Below, piece by piece: positions 7,380 through 15,713 of a stretch of DNA of 32,613 nt (positions are counted from its first letter, which is position 1; the number at the start of each line of letters is the position of its first letter). This stretch comes from Caldifarciminota bacterium (GTDB taxonomy: Bacteria; Hydrothermota; Tepidihabitantia; B3-TA06): the NCBI GenBank assembly GCA_016934635.1, contig JAFGSK010000074.1, positions 1 through 32,613 of the forward strand. Direction: 5' to 3'. The notes under the pieces are model-generated. The model saw only the letters and a list, made by a program, of their open reading frames with translations. It made no database searches and had not been told where the DNA came from. The position numbers were made by a program, and so were the translations under genes.

Positions 7380-8855
7380 CTACGCAGAAAAGAAGATGTC
7401 ACTGACTAACGTCCACGCAATAAGGGCGATCACCACGATGAAACCGATATTAACGGCTATGGTCCATGCCTTCTTGCCGAATTGCTTGCGGCGGATCTTT
7501 TCTATGGTGAACATAAGGATGCGCCCTCCGTCAAGGGCAGGGATAGGTAATAGGTTAATGATGGCAAGGGTTACGGAAAGAGAAGCGAACATCCCGAGGA
7601 TGAAGTCGAAGCCCCAGCGACGAAACTGTGACGTGTAGCGTGCCACAGAAATCACGCCCTTGAGCTGGGTTGGTTTTCTCACTATCTCTACCAAAGCTAT
7701 GCAGATATTTGCAGTAACCTGTCCTGTCCTCTTGACAGGCAGCCACAGGGCTTCGAGAAACGTTACCGGACGGTTAGGGATGTAAGCCGTTACACCGATC
7801 CCTACGTATTTATCCGTCAGGAACCTCATCTCAACAGCCTTTGTCAGGGCCTTAACGGTATCGCCCTGATGCAGCCACACCAGCTCGATGGGCCTCGATG
7901 TATCCGCATTACTCACTATTTCTGAAAAATCGTTCCAGAAGTTAATCGGTACGCCGTCGACCTCGATAACCCGATCGCCCTTTTTGAGTCCTGCGTCCTC
8001 GGCCGGGGTCCTTTTTACCACCCGACCAACCACCGGTCCGGAAAGCGGTTCTGCATCTGCAATAGCCTGGCCTGAGGTAACCAGTTTGATACGTTTTCCA
8101 GGGCGCAAAACCCGTACCCTTAATGTCTCCGAATCGGTGAAGTATTCTGCTATTTCACCGACACTCGATACGCTGACACCGTTAATTGCCAGGATGCTGT
8201 CTTCCATCCTTAATCCTGCTTCAAGCAAGGAAGAATCCAACGGCTCAACGAGTTTCAGTCCCGAAGGCAGGGCAGCGGGTCTCTTCAGACCAGATGGTGG
8301 AACATCTATAAGAAGTTGTTTGACAGGACGGATCACCTGAACGTCCAGGCTGTCCTCAGAAGAATAGGCTGATAAGTCAAAAAAAGTCGCTATTTCTTTG
8401 CCTTCAACAGACACCACGCTGTCTCCCACCTCGAAGCCTGACTCCGAAAGCCCCGAATCCTGCGGGAAAACGAGTCTCGCTGAAGGAGTAGCCACACCGA
8501 AGGCAAGCCCCATCACCAGATAGGCGACCATTGCCAAAAGGAAATTGAAGACGACGCCGCCAATGGTGGCTACCGATTTGCGCCAGTAGGAATATGCGTA
8601 GAATCCTTCAGGGTCGTCGAAATCCTCCCCTTTGAACTTGACGTAACCGCCAAGGGGAATAATCGATAACTGATAGGTGGTCGAACCCCCCTTCCACTTT
8701 ACGATTGCAGGGCCGAAACCTATGGAGAACTTATCTATAGGTACCTTGGCCAATTTCCCGGCCAGAAGGTGTCCTAATTCGTGAAACCCGATAAGTAAAA
8801 GGATCTGAGCCAGAAAAATCAGACCGTCTACAACTATGGAGAGTACTTTTTCCAC
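7380..8855 (-). CDS. rseP: RseP-type site-2 intramembrane metalloprotease with three PDZ domains
   Basis: 491 aa, longer than the roughly 450 aa of E. coli RseP. The zinc motif HELGH (H25, E26, H29) lies in the first membrane segment and the second motif, PIPALDGG, is near residue 438. Between them there are three PDZ-like modules rather than two, at about residues 126-178, 196-252 and 272-335, the last containing GLKKGDRVIEVDG. Site-2 proteases cut anti-sigma factors and signal-peptide remnants in the membrane. The start is GTG at 8855 with AAAGGAG 4 nt upstream, overlapping the 3' end of dxr by 22 nt. The dxr-rseP order is common in bacteria. Confidence 0.93.
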   Translation of the reverse strand: MEKVLSIVVDGLIFLAQILLLIGFHELGHLLAGKLAKVPIDKFSIGFGPAIVKWKGGSTTYQLSIIPLGGYVKFKGEDFDDPEGFYAYSYWRKSVATIGGVVFNFLLAMVAYLVMGLAFGVATPSARLVFPQDSGLSESGFEVGDSVVSVEGKEIATFFDLSAYSSEDSLDVQVIRPVKQLLIDVPPSGLKRPAALPSGLKLVEPLDSSLLEAGLRMEDSILAINGVSVSSVGEIAEYFTDSETLRVRVLRPGKRIKLVTSGQAIADAEPLSGPVVGRVVKRTPAEDAGLKKGDRVIEVDGVPINFWNDFSEIVSNADTSRPIELVWLHQGDTVKALTKAVEMRFLTDKYVGIGVTAYIPNRPVTFLEALWLPVKRTGQVTANICIALVEIVRKPTQLKGVISVARYTSQFRRWGFDFILGMFASLSVTLAIINLLPIPALDGGRILMFTIEKIRRKQFGKKAWTIAVNIGFIVVIALIAWTLVSDIFFSA

Positions 8856-9985
8856 GTGACTCCTTTTTTTACGAACTCTCTTGCAAGGCGTTCAGCCTCG
8901 CGGATTTGAGAAATTGTTGGTCTTACTTTAAACTCGTGCGCCTCGATAGCCGAAGCCGCAACCTCACTTATATGCTCAAAACTCAGGTTGCCTCGTAGGA
9001 ATTGCTCGACTGCTTCATGATCTGCTGCCTGAAGAACTGCAGTGGCCGTTCCACCATTTCTTAGCGTCTCATAAGCCAATCCCAGGCAGGGGAAGCGCTC
9101 AAAGTCTGGTCTTGAAAACTCAAGACTCCCGACTTTCGTTAAATCCAAATCCTCGATAATGTCGGTTCCTCGTTCGGGATAAAGAAGTGCGTAGGCTATG
9201 GGCAGTCTCATGTCAGGACAGGCAAGCTGAGCTATGACCGAGCCGTCTCGAAACTCTACAAGTGAATGGACGATGGACTGGGGATGAATAACCACCTCTA
9301 TCTTCCCCGGCTCTATCCCGAAAAGGTAATACGCCTCTATGACCTCAAAACCCTTATTCATGAGCGTTGCTGAATCCACCGTGATCCTTGAACCCATGTT
9401 CCAGGTCGGGTGGGAAAGAACTTCCTCCGGCCTAGCACCTCTATAGTCTTTTTTGTAAAAAGGGCCGCCGGACGCGGTAAGGATTATTTTTTTTACAGTG
9501 GAAATGTCGCGGCCGTGAAGACATTGGTGTAGGGCATTGTGCTCTGAATCAACCGGCAAAAGCTCTCCCCCCCATTCTTCAAGTGCATCCATCACATACC
9601 TGCCAAAACTGACCAGTATCTCCTTTGTGGCCAGGGCAACCCTCTTGCCCAGCCTTAACGCCGCAAGTACTGCCTCCAACGCGACCGTACCGGTCATTGC
9701 TACTACTAATATGTCAAGCTCAGGGTCTGAGGCGAGTTCGGTAAGTGCTCGTGAACCGCAGCTAACCACTGTGTCGGAAGTGGATGGGAGAAGACTGCAT
9801 CTTTCCTCGTCAACCACCACTACTCTACCGGGCGAGAACTGCTCAATCTGTGTTCCTAGAAGCTCGATATTACGGTTAGCGGCAATCCCGGAAACCTCGA
9901 ACCTGTCCTTATAAGAACTGATCACTTCCAATGCCATCTTCCCGATAGTGCCGGTTGAACCGAGGATTGCTATTCTTTTCACCAC
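8834..9985 (-). CDS. dxr: 1-deoxy-D-xylulose 5-phosphate reductoisomerase
   Basis: 383 aa, family length. The NADPH-binding GSTGTIG is at residues 9-15. Substrate and metal motifs include LPVDSEHNAL, TASGGPF and NMGSRITVDSATLMNKG, all conserved in DXR. It converts DXP to MEP, the second step of the MEP isoprenoid pathway. Two consecutive GTG codons (9985 and 9982) could start it, and it follows the ispD stop by 7 nt, so coupling is likely. With ispD upstream, two MEP enzymes are together here. The other pathway genes are outside the window. Confidence 0.96.
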   Translation of the reverse strand: MVKRIAILGSTGTIGKMALEVISSYKDRFEVSGIAANRNIELLGTQIEQFSPGRVVVVDEERCSLLPSTSDTVVSCGSRALTELASDPELDILVVAMTGTVALEAVLAALRLGKRVALATKEILVSFGRYVMDALEEWGGELLPVDSEHNALHQCLHGRDISTVKKIILTASGGPFYKKDYRGARPEEVLSHPTWNMGSRITVDSATLMNKGFEVIEAYYLFGIEPGKIEVVIHPQSIVHSLVEFRDGSVIAQLACPDMRLPIAYALLYPERGTDIIEDLDLTKVGSLEFSRPDFERFPCLGLAYETLRNGGTATAVLQAADHEAVEQFLRGNLSFEHISEVAASAIEAHEFKVRPTISQIREAERLAREFVKKGVTWKKYSP

Positions 9986-9992
9986 TTAAGTG

Positions 9993-10670
9993 TCAGGGAC
10001 AGGTACCCGATGCGAGGAGTTTTTCGGCAAGCTCAAGGTCCTGTGGGAAAGTAATCTTTATGTTTTCTTCCCTTCCAGGCAACACATGAATGTCTACACC
10101 CATACGTTCGACGTAACTGGCCTCATCCGTACCTGCGAATCCTTCGTCTCCTGAACTTAGGACGGCTTCCTTAAGTACCTCGAGGGGGAAAAACTGGGGT
10201 GTTTGAGCACGGTAAAGCCCATCCCTGGATATCGTCTCTTTAAGGACCTTTTGCTCTACTCGCTTGATGGTATCGGTTACAGGTAACGCATAGATTACAG
10301 GGCCTTTCTTCTCAACCAACCGGAAACCCGCGGTAACCTCCTCAGCCTTCACAAACGGACGGGCACCATCCTGTACTGCAACGTAACCTTCATCTGGTAA
10401 AACCTTTAGTCCTGCCTTAAGCGAGTCGATACGTTCCTTACCTCCCGGGACAACCGCCTCCACCTTTTCAATCCCCCTCATCCTGATCTGGTGTTCAAAA
10501 AACTCCACGTTCCCAGCGTCAACCACCATAACGATAAGGTCGACAGCCGAAGACTGCTCAAATGCCAGTATGCTCCACAGGGCAAGTGGATGACCGCCGA
10601 GTATCGCCTGCTGTTTCGGTGCACCGAAGCGTTCGCCGCGGCCTGCGGCCAGGATAAGACCAAATCTCAT
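9993..10670 (-). CDS. ispD: 2-C-methyl-D-erythritol 4-phosphate cytidylyltransferase
   Basis: 225 aa. The cytidylyltransferase signature LAAGRGERFGAPKQ is at residues 6-19. VQDGARP, TDTIK, AQTPQFFP and TDEASYVE are conserved IspD motifs. It joins MEP and CTP to give CDP-methylerythritol, the step after Dxr. The ATG has AAAGGAG 6 nt upstream. The 93-nt gap to the upstream polyferredoxin gene shows no convincing promoter, so ispD is probably expressed from the CD1871A promoter at 11.85 kb. Confidence 0.96.
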   Translation of the reverse strand: MRFGLILAAGRGERFGAPKQQAILGGHPLALWSILAFEQSSAVDLIVMVVDAGNVEFFEHQIRMRGIEKVEAVVPGGKERIDSLKAGLKVLPDEGYVAVQDGARPFVKAEEVTAGFRLVEKKGPVIYALPVTDTIKRVEQKVLKETISRDGLYRAQTPQFFPLEVLKEAVLSSGDEGFAGTDEASYVERMGVDIHVLPGREENIKITFPQDLELAEKLLASGTCP

Positions 10671-10763
10671 AGAATGCTCCTTTTCTCGCTGCAGGCGGGA
10701 AAAGATTGCAGGAAGAAATTGGTTGGCTCAGATAAAGACAGTTCTGACATCATCTTTGTACCC

Positions 10764-11675
10764 TTACGCCTTCGATGATACCCGGTCCAGGACGTTATCC
10801 TTTGCCCTGGGTATCCTGTAAACCGGAACGAAATCGATGAGTTCGCATCGCGTGCACTCCAAACAGCGGATGCACGCGTTACTCTGAGGATGCAGATAAG
10901 GTCTTATACCCATCGGACATACACGGTAGCATAAATCGCACTGGTTGCAGTTTGCCTTGTCTACACGCAAGCGATAAAAACTGACAGGATTTCCGAGCGA
11001 GAATATCGCTCCTAGTGCGCAGATGCGGCAGAAAGGCCTCTTGGTAAAGATAGAAAGCACTAAGGTTACGGCAAGGATGGCAAGCTTGGTGGTAAACAAC
11101 CATCCTATCCTTTCAACCGTGTTCTCTGCGGTATTAAAAAGTACCTGGGGGATTCCTGCGCCAAGGATACCGGCAGGGCATATCTTACAGAACCACACCG
11201 CATCCAAGAAATATACCAACACCCCGGCTACCACAACCAGAAAGAAATACTTCAGATAGTGGGTCCAGTAAGGTAAGGGTATCTTGAAGGATTTTATTTT
11301 ATATAAAAGGTCCTGAAGCCAGCCGAACGGACACAGCATCCCGCACGGCAAGCGTCCTACCACCGCAGAGACGGCAAGCATCGAGCCTGCCGCAAAAAAC
11401 GGTATGGACCGGGTTTGAATGTGATGCTGAATAGACCCCATGGGGCAGGCGCCGGTTGACCCCAGGCACGAATAGCAGTTAAGACCGGGCACACAGAAAG
11501 CCTTCGTCCCCAGACTCTCAGGGGTGCCGTTAACCAGCCGATTGCTGAACTGAACAATGTTAGTAAACCATACCTTTGGTTGTATCCCGAACTTCTTTAA
11601 AACCATGTCCACGATTTTGGGTATGTTGAGATTCATCACCAGCCACGCGAAGAACTGAACTATCCAGCGTTTCAT
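10764..11675 (-). CDS. Membrane polyferredoxin (NapH/NosR-C-terminal type 4Fe-4S protein)
   Basis: 303 aa from the ATG at 11675. That start has AAGGGTGAG upstream and is preferred over a TTG ten codons earlier that overlaps the previous gene. About four hydrophobic segments alternate with cysteine motifs: an early C-x5-C-x2-C-x6-CP cluster, GMLCPFG, FCKICPAG, FCRICALG, a C-x2-C-x2-C-x3-CP ferredoxin cluster (NQCDLCYRVCP), and a second one (CIRCLECTRC). This is the NosR/NapH/CcoG-like family that moves electrons between the quinone pool and periplasmic or cytoplasmic partners. The 51-aa CXXC protein directly upstream (16-nt gap) is a known companion of such proteins. The electron acceptor is not evident. 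Confidence 0.87.
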   Translation of the reverse strand: MKRWIVQFFAWLVMNLNIPKIVDMVLKKFGIQPKVWFTNIVQFSNRLVNGTPESLGTKAFCVPGLNCYSCLGSTGACPMGSIQHHIQTRSIPFFAAGSMLAVSAVVGRLPCGMLCPFGWLQDLLYKIKSFKIPLPYWTHYLKYFFLVVVAGVLVYFLDAVWFCKICPAGILGAGIPQVLFNTAENTVERIGWLFTTKLAILAVTLVLSIFTKRPFCRICALGAIFSLGNPVSFYRLRVDKANCNQCDLCYRVCPMGIRPYLHPQSNACIRCLECTRCELIDFVPVYRIPRAKDNVLDRVSSKA

Positions 11676-11691
11676 GTGCCGCAACTCACCC

Positions 11692-11847
11692 TTAACCGAT
11701 ACCAATGCACGACTCGCAAAGGGTGGTCGCGTTCCGCATGATGTCCCTCAATTGAGAGCCGTCTGTGTGGATTATACCTACGACGCACGCTGCGACCATC
11801 AAAACCAGCAGCGGCAGCCAAATCCAATTACGGATTATGCGCATCAT
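11692..11847 (-). CDS. CD1871A-family CXXC mini-protein
   Basis: 51-aa protein. One membrane helix (about residues 8-26, WIWLPLLVLMVAACVVGII) is followed by a short amphipathic stretch and the C-terminal TLCESCIGIG. The terminal CxxCIGIG and overall layout match the CD1871A family CXXC motif-containing proteins as I recall them. These are tiny membrane proteins found next to NosR-like 4Fe-4S membrane proteins, exactly the context here. Its cysteines could bind a metal or act in electron transfer, but no function is established that I know of. The first of two ATG codons lies 5 nt after a -10 box, and there is no Shine-Dalgarno. Confidence 0.82.
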   Translation of the reverse strand: MMRIIRNWIWLPLLVLMVAACVVGIIHTDGSQLRDIMRNATTLCESCIGIG

Positions 11848-12152
11848 GCGTAAGATTACGTGGAAACAGCCGATTTGTCAACACACCCCTGGCTCCCCGG
11901 CATTCCATCTACTACTTAAGCATTATTATTGCTGCAGGGCAGGCACTCCTTTCTATCCTGGACAAACAAGAGCGTTTATCCTACATCGCCGTCTGTATAC
12001 GAGTTAATGTCCAGATATACGATCAATAGTACGGATCGAGCTTAAGGTAACTTAGCGTTAATCATTCCCTCACCTGGTGGAATTAAGCGTGCAACGAAGA
12101 GACAAGGGAACATAGTTAACATACTATAAATATTCTTGGAAAGTAAGTCAAC
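11848..12152. other. Intergenic region, 305 bp
   Basis: Apart from the CD1871A promoter at its left edge (11853-11881) I see nothing firm here. An AGAAAGGAG on the minus strand is not followed by an open frame, and no transcription terminator with a T-run was found for the CPBP gene that ends at 12153. Confidence 0.5.
11853..11881 (-). promoter_or_regulatory. Promoter of CD1871A-polyferredoxin-ispD run, leaderless type
   Basis: Minus strand TTGACA (11876-11881), 17-nt spacer, TAATCT (11853-11858), then 5 nt to the ATG at 11847. The -35 is perfect and the -10 moderate. The fixed 5-nt distance again implies a leaderless transcript. Confidence 0.6.
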
Positions 12153-13064
12153 CTATCCGCCAGACCCGCCCGACATCACCACGGCCAGGAAGTCCATGAC
12201 CAGGGCCACCGACCAGTGAAGAAACACCCCGGGCAGGAAACTTCGTGTCCTTAAGGCCAACCAACCAAGAGCGATAGCGGCGATGAAGGAACCGTAGGCC
12301 TCGAGTTCGGGTTTACCCAGGTGAAGGATGGCAAAAGGCACCGCTGTTGCAAGGATAGCCCAGTAACCCATCTTCTCTTCCAAAGCGAAAAGGAGAAACC
12401 CCCGGTTCAGGAACTCCCAGCCGAACATGTGCAGAAGATGCAACGCCTCCCAGATTATGAACCAGAGGAAGCTTCGCTCTGCGATCTTGGCCAGAGGGTA
12501 CATACGAGAAAAATCCTTCTGGAACACGGCAAAAACCACGAATGGGACCATGATCCCTAAGAATATCACCGAATCCCGCCACCCGATCCATCTACCTATC
12601 CTGAAGCCGTAGTCGGAAAACCGGTACTGGGGGAAGGCCTTCCTGGCGCCTTTGGAAATACAAGGAATTCCCCTGTTTAAAGAAATGGGAACCAGCATAC
12701 CAAGCGAGTCAAGCCAGCAGGCACGTTTCCGGGGTAAGGGGCGGTGTTTCCCCGAACTCTGTGGCAGGACGGTCAACAGTCGGATCATGGCAATGGCAAT
12801 CAGAGGAATCAGCATGTACCAAAGTCCTCGCAGTCCCATAACTACAGGGAACCATTCCTGAGAACCGACGGCTGTTATATCAAGACCAAACAATTCAAAG
12901 ACCCAACCGTAAAACCTCTTCTGAAAAAGGATGTGATGTTCGCGCTCGAATATCAGTACGAAACTGTAGATAGCTGTTACTATCAACGGAGTGGCCGGGG
13001 TAAAAAGGGCCTTTAATTGACCCCAATAGTACCCGAGGAAGCGGTTGTCCTGATCTCGCGTCAT
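12153..13064 (-). CDS. CPBP-family intramembrane protease-like protein
   Basis: 303 aa with about seven hydrophobic segments. The three CPBP/Rce1-type motifs are recognisable: EFLNRG (E217, R221), FAILH (F244, H248) and FLHW (H283). The first Glu of the canonical EExxxR is Trp here, a variant I also recall in other CPBP proteins, so activity is likely but not certain. Members process prenylated or bacteriocin-related proteins or serve as membrane partners. The substrate here is unknown. The ATG has AAGGAG upstream and a promoter at 13099-13126. It is a single-gene unit with no obvious operon partner. Confidence 0.82.
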   Translation of the reverse strand: MTRDQDNRFLGYYWGQLKALFTPATPLIVTAIYSFVLIFEREHHILFQKRFYGWVFELFGLDITAVGSQEWFPVVMGLRGLWYMLIPLIAIAMIRLLTVLPQSSGKHRPLPRKRACWLDSLGMLVPISLNRGIPCISKGARKAFPQYRFSDYGFRIGRWIGWRDSVIFLGIMVPFVVFAVFQKDFSRMYPLAKIAERSFLWFIIWEALHLLHMFGWEFLNRGFLLFALEEKMGYWAILATAVPFAILHLGKPELEAYGSFIAAIALGWLALRTRSFLPGVFLHWSVALVMDFLAVVMSGGSGG

Positions 13065-13098
13065 CTGATTCTCCTTCTTGAATATGTCTATTTATACG

Positions 13099-13126
13099 AG
13101 TTTATGGAGAACCAGAAATGTGTCAA
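13099..13126 (-). promoter_or_regulatory. Promoter of CPBP gene
   Basis: Minus strand TTGACA (13121-13126), 16-nt spacer, TAAACT (13099-13104). A leader of about 30 nt follows with AAGGAG before the ATG. The -10 is identical to that of the M23 operon. Confidence 0.6.
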
Positions 13127-13204
13127 GACTTGATTTTTTCGACCCAAGATGAATCTGTCTTCATCAAGGGGTGTGGGGAAAACGGTGTAAAGCGGGTACA
13201 GGGG

Positions 13205-13232
13205 TTGCTTTTGGATTGAAATAGACTAGGAT
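13205..13232 (+). promoter_or_regulatory. Possible promoter of lipoprotein-glcD
   Basis: TTGCTT (13205-13210), 16-nt spacer and TAGGAT (13227-13232) lie just before the Shine-Dalgarno of the lipoprotein gene. Overlapping alternatives (TTGGAT with TATGCA) fit about as well, so the exact boxes are uncertain. Confidence 0.35.
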
Positions 13233-13259
13233 TATGCAAATACAATTCAGGAGGATACT

Positions 13260-13826
13260 ATGAGAAAACATGCAAAATTGCTGGTCATATTCACTGCACT
13301 CATGGTTATCGTCGCCGGATGTTCAAAGGCCGTTGACGAAAAACTGGACGAGGATTACGGAGTATCGAGGACCGAAGTGCAGGCTATGGTCGGCAATGTG
13401 GAACTACTGGCGGAGAAGATGGATATTGTCGTTACCGAGCACGCCCATCAGGATGAAAGGATAACCCGATACGGTCCACCCAGGGGAGAGGACTTGAGGA
13501 TGCAGGAAAGACACGTTGCCTGGTTTATAGAGTTCGAGCCAAAGTTTTCCCAGATTAAGAAATGGATTGACGATGCAAATGCCACCTTAGCACTCCACGA
13601 CTCGTTAGAGGAAACCCACGACAATGCCCCATCGAAACAGATTAAGGCCGATCATAAAAAGATGGCGGAGGAGTTGGAGATACTCAAACCGAAAGCCCAG
13701 GAATACAAGGAAGCACTCGAAAACGCGATGGATACGACCTCGACCTTCTTCAAAGATCACGCTTACCTAAACAATAAGTACAAAGTGCCTTCAGAACACG
13801 GCCTAAAACCACCCACATCAAAGTAG
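13260..13826 (+). CDS. Lipoprotein of unknown function
   Basis: 188 aa. A lipoprotein signal peptide ends in the lipobox VAGC (Cys at about residue 21). The mature part is highly charged and mostly helical, with coiled-coil-like stretches (KADHKKMAEELEILKPKAQE region), and has a histidine-rich patch TEHAHQDERITRY. The family is not recognised. The ATG has AGGAGG about 5 nt upstream, one of the strongest ribosome binding sites in the window. The gene ends 22 nt before the GlcD-type gene and may share its transcript, though a functional link is not evident. Confidence 0.75.
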   Translation: MRKHAKLLVIFTALMVIVAGCSKAVDEKLDEDYGVSRTEVQAMVGNVELLAEKMDIVVTEHAHQDERITRYGPPRGEDLRMQERHVAWFIEFEPKFSQIKKWIDDANATLALHDSLEETHDNAPSKQIKADHKKMAEELEILKPKAQEYKEALENAMDTTSTFFKDHAYLNNKYKVPSEHGLKPPTSK

Positions 13827-13848
13827 ATACAGACACCAGATTCAAGGA

Positions 13849-15228
13849 ATGCAGGCTAGACAAGCCGATGAGTTAAAGAATCTATTCGGAGACAGACTTT
13901 CCCTCGAGGTCGAGACACTAGAACGCTACTCTCGCGACGAAACCAGCCATCTTCAGGCGATGCCCGAGGCGGTCGTATTTGCAGAAGATACCCAAGACAT
14001 AGCCAGGCTCCTGCGATTCTGCACCAAAAATAACGTATCTGTAACCCCGAGGGGGCTTGGAACCGGTGTGTCCGGAGGAGCCTTGCCTGCCCGGGGCGGG
14101 GTGGTTTTGAGTATGGAACGCATGAACCGCATCCTGGAAATCGATACTGACAATCGCATGGCAGTCGTGCAGCCCGGAGTTATAACCGGCGAGCTTCAGG
14201 AGGCGGTTGAGGAAAAAGGGCTTTTCTATCCACCTGACCCGGCATCACTGGATTCCTGTTCGATTGGAGGCAATGTTATTGAAGGGGCGGGAGGGCCTCG
14301 GGCAGTGAAGTACGGCACCACCAAAGACTATGTGACCGGTCTGGAATTTGTGATCCCGACAGGAGACATATTAAGGGTTGGCGGTAAGCTCCGCAAGAAC
14401 GTGACAGGATACAATCTCATCGGGATTATGATAGCCTCGGAAGGAACTCTGGGCGTGGTTACGGAGATTACCTTAAGGCTTCTGCCATTGCCCGCCGTAC
14501 GTACCGACCTCCTCGTGCCGTTCGAGAGTTTCAGGAAAGCAGCACACGCGATTAACGAGATACACAAAACAGGCATAACCCCGGTAGTCATCGAGTTCAT
14601 GGAGCGCCGCGCCCTCGAGATCGTCGAGACATATCTGGATTCAAAGCTGCCCGTGCCGGGTGCAGGGGCGTATCTCATGCTGGGCCTTGACGGGCCGGAT
14701 CCCGAAACGATCGAGCGAGACTACGAAAGGGTGGGCGATGTTTGTTTAGAGAACGGTGCAGTGGACGTATTCGTGGCCGAAACCACGGACATGAAGGAGC
14801 GTCTGTGGAAAACACGCAGGTCTCTGCACGACGCACTACACCATCTTTCAAGTGAGATGGAGCGCGAGGACGTAGTCGTCCCGGTGGCCAGGATAGAGGA
14901 TCTTTTGATGGAAGTAGATAAAATAAGGACAAAGACGGAGGTTGAGGTTGTTGCGTTCGGCCATGCAGGCGACGGCAACGTACACATCAACCTTCTGCGC
15001 GGGAAACTCGAGGAGAAAGTCTGGAAAGCTGAACGAAAAAGGATCCTGGCTGAACTCTTCAAGCTCGTGATTTCACTCGGCGGCACGCTTTCTGGCGAGC
15101 ACGGCATAGGCCTGGTCAAGAAGGAGTTCATGCCGCTGGTCGCATCTTCGGCGGAGCTTGAGCTTTACAAACGTCTGAAACAAGCGTTCGATCCTGCCGG
15201 GATTCTTAATCCAGGAAAGATAATCTGA
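13849..15228 (+). CDS. glcD: GlcD-type FAD-linked (S)-2-hydroxy-acid/D-lactate dehydrogenase
   Basis: 459 aa, the GlcD/DLD length. The N-terminal FAD_binding_4 domain shows TPRGLGTGVSGGALP (about residues 64-78) and DPASLDSCSIGG. The C-terminal FAD-oxidase domain shows FGHAGDGNVH and SGEHGIGLVKKEF with a closing DPAGILNPGKI. These enzymes oxidise glycolate or D-lactate and pass electrons on. GlcE, GlcF and lactate permease are absent nearby, so the substrate is open. The ATG follows AAGGA closely (2-nt gap), a weak start. The gene may rely on the promoter of the upstream lipoprotein. Confidence 0.88.
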   Translation: MQARQADELKNLFGDRLSLEVETLERYSRDETSHLQAMPEAVVFAEDTQDIARLLRFCTKNNVSVTPRGLGTGVSGGALPARGGVVLSMERMNRILEIDTDNRMAVVQPGVITGELQEAVEEKGLFYPPDPASLDSCSIGGNVIEGAGGPRAVKYGTTKDYVTGLEFVIPTGDILRVGGKLRKNVTGYNLIGIMIASEGTLGVVTEITLRLLPLPAVRTDLLVPFESFRKAAHAINEIHKTGITPVVIEFMERRALEIVETYLDSKLPVPGAGAYLMLGLDGPDPETIERDYERVGDVCLENGAVDVFVAETTDMKERLWKTRRSLHDALHHLSSEMEREDVVVPVARIEDLLMEVDKIRTKTEVEVVAFGHAGDGNVHINLLRGKLEEKVWKAERKRILAELFKLVISLGGTLSGEHGIGLVKKEFMPLVASSAELELYKRLKQAFDPAGILNPGKII

Positions 15229-15536
15229 CCGCCCCGCGCGAGCAACAAGTTTACAGTAATTCAATTGCAGTTAACGTTATTGTTTCTGCGATCTTTTTGA
15301 GCGTTGCTCAAATAAGGAGCATTTATCAAGGGTTCCCGCAAAACCGTTCCACGTTTTTGTGGGGTAAAAATAAAGCCCGACGTACCGTCGGGCTTTAAGG
15401 TAGGTATCATTTTGCTTGATGCAAAACCCACCCACATCAAACGGTATATTATTGTAGGATGAAAACCAGGCCGGTCAAGTGAAATCCGGTTTACTTTTGA
15501 AGATTTTCATGATTCTTCCCCTGGAACAAAGCTCGG
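15229..15536. other. Intergenic region, 308 bp, with convergent termination
   Basis: Between the convergent glcD and 55-aa basic protein genes. It holds a small hairpin (TTTGAGC, GTT loop, GCTCAAA, 15296-15312) without a T-run and the strong terminator at 15371-15397. No further open frame with a ribosome binding site was found. Confidence 0.55.
15371..15397 (-). terminator. Rho-independent terminator of dapF unit
   Basis: Perfect 12-bp stem (TAAAGCCCGACG and its complement) with a 3-nt loop. Reading leftward it is followed by TTTTT, so it terminates the minus-strand dapF/basic-protein transcript. On the plus strand no T-run follows, though the hairpin may still slow glcD read-through. Confidence 0.85.
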
Positions 15537-15704
15537 TTACTCTTCGAGCAGCTCTTTTTCTATCTGGCTTTTCCGCTTGCGCTTGCGTTTGTATGACGGC
15601 TTATCTTCCCTGCGCTCGGACCAGCGCACACCCTTTAGGGGCCTGGGGTGCTTCGGCCTTTCTTTGATTACCTTCTTCTCGACCGGTTTCTTCTTGCGCG
15701 GCAT
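15537..15704 (-). CDS. 55-aa highly basic protein coupled to dapF
   Basis: A short open frame of 55 codons beginning MPRKKKPVEKK and ending EKELLEE. It has about 23 Lys/Arg against 9 Asp/Glu, with a lysine/arginine block KRKRKRK near residue 40. GAGG lies 7 nt before the ATG and overlaps the dapF stop codon, so translation is likely coupled to dapF. A strong terminator follows 140 nt downstream. The composition resembles small ribosome- or RNA-associated proteins, but I do not recognise the family. A nucleic-acid-binding role is inference. Confidence 0.65.
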   Translation of the reverse strand: MPRKKKPVEKKVIKERPKHPRPLKGVRWSERREDKPSYKRKRKRKSQIEKELLEE

Positions 15705-15713
15705 TCTATGACC

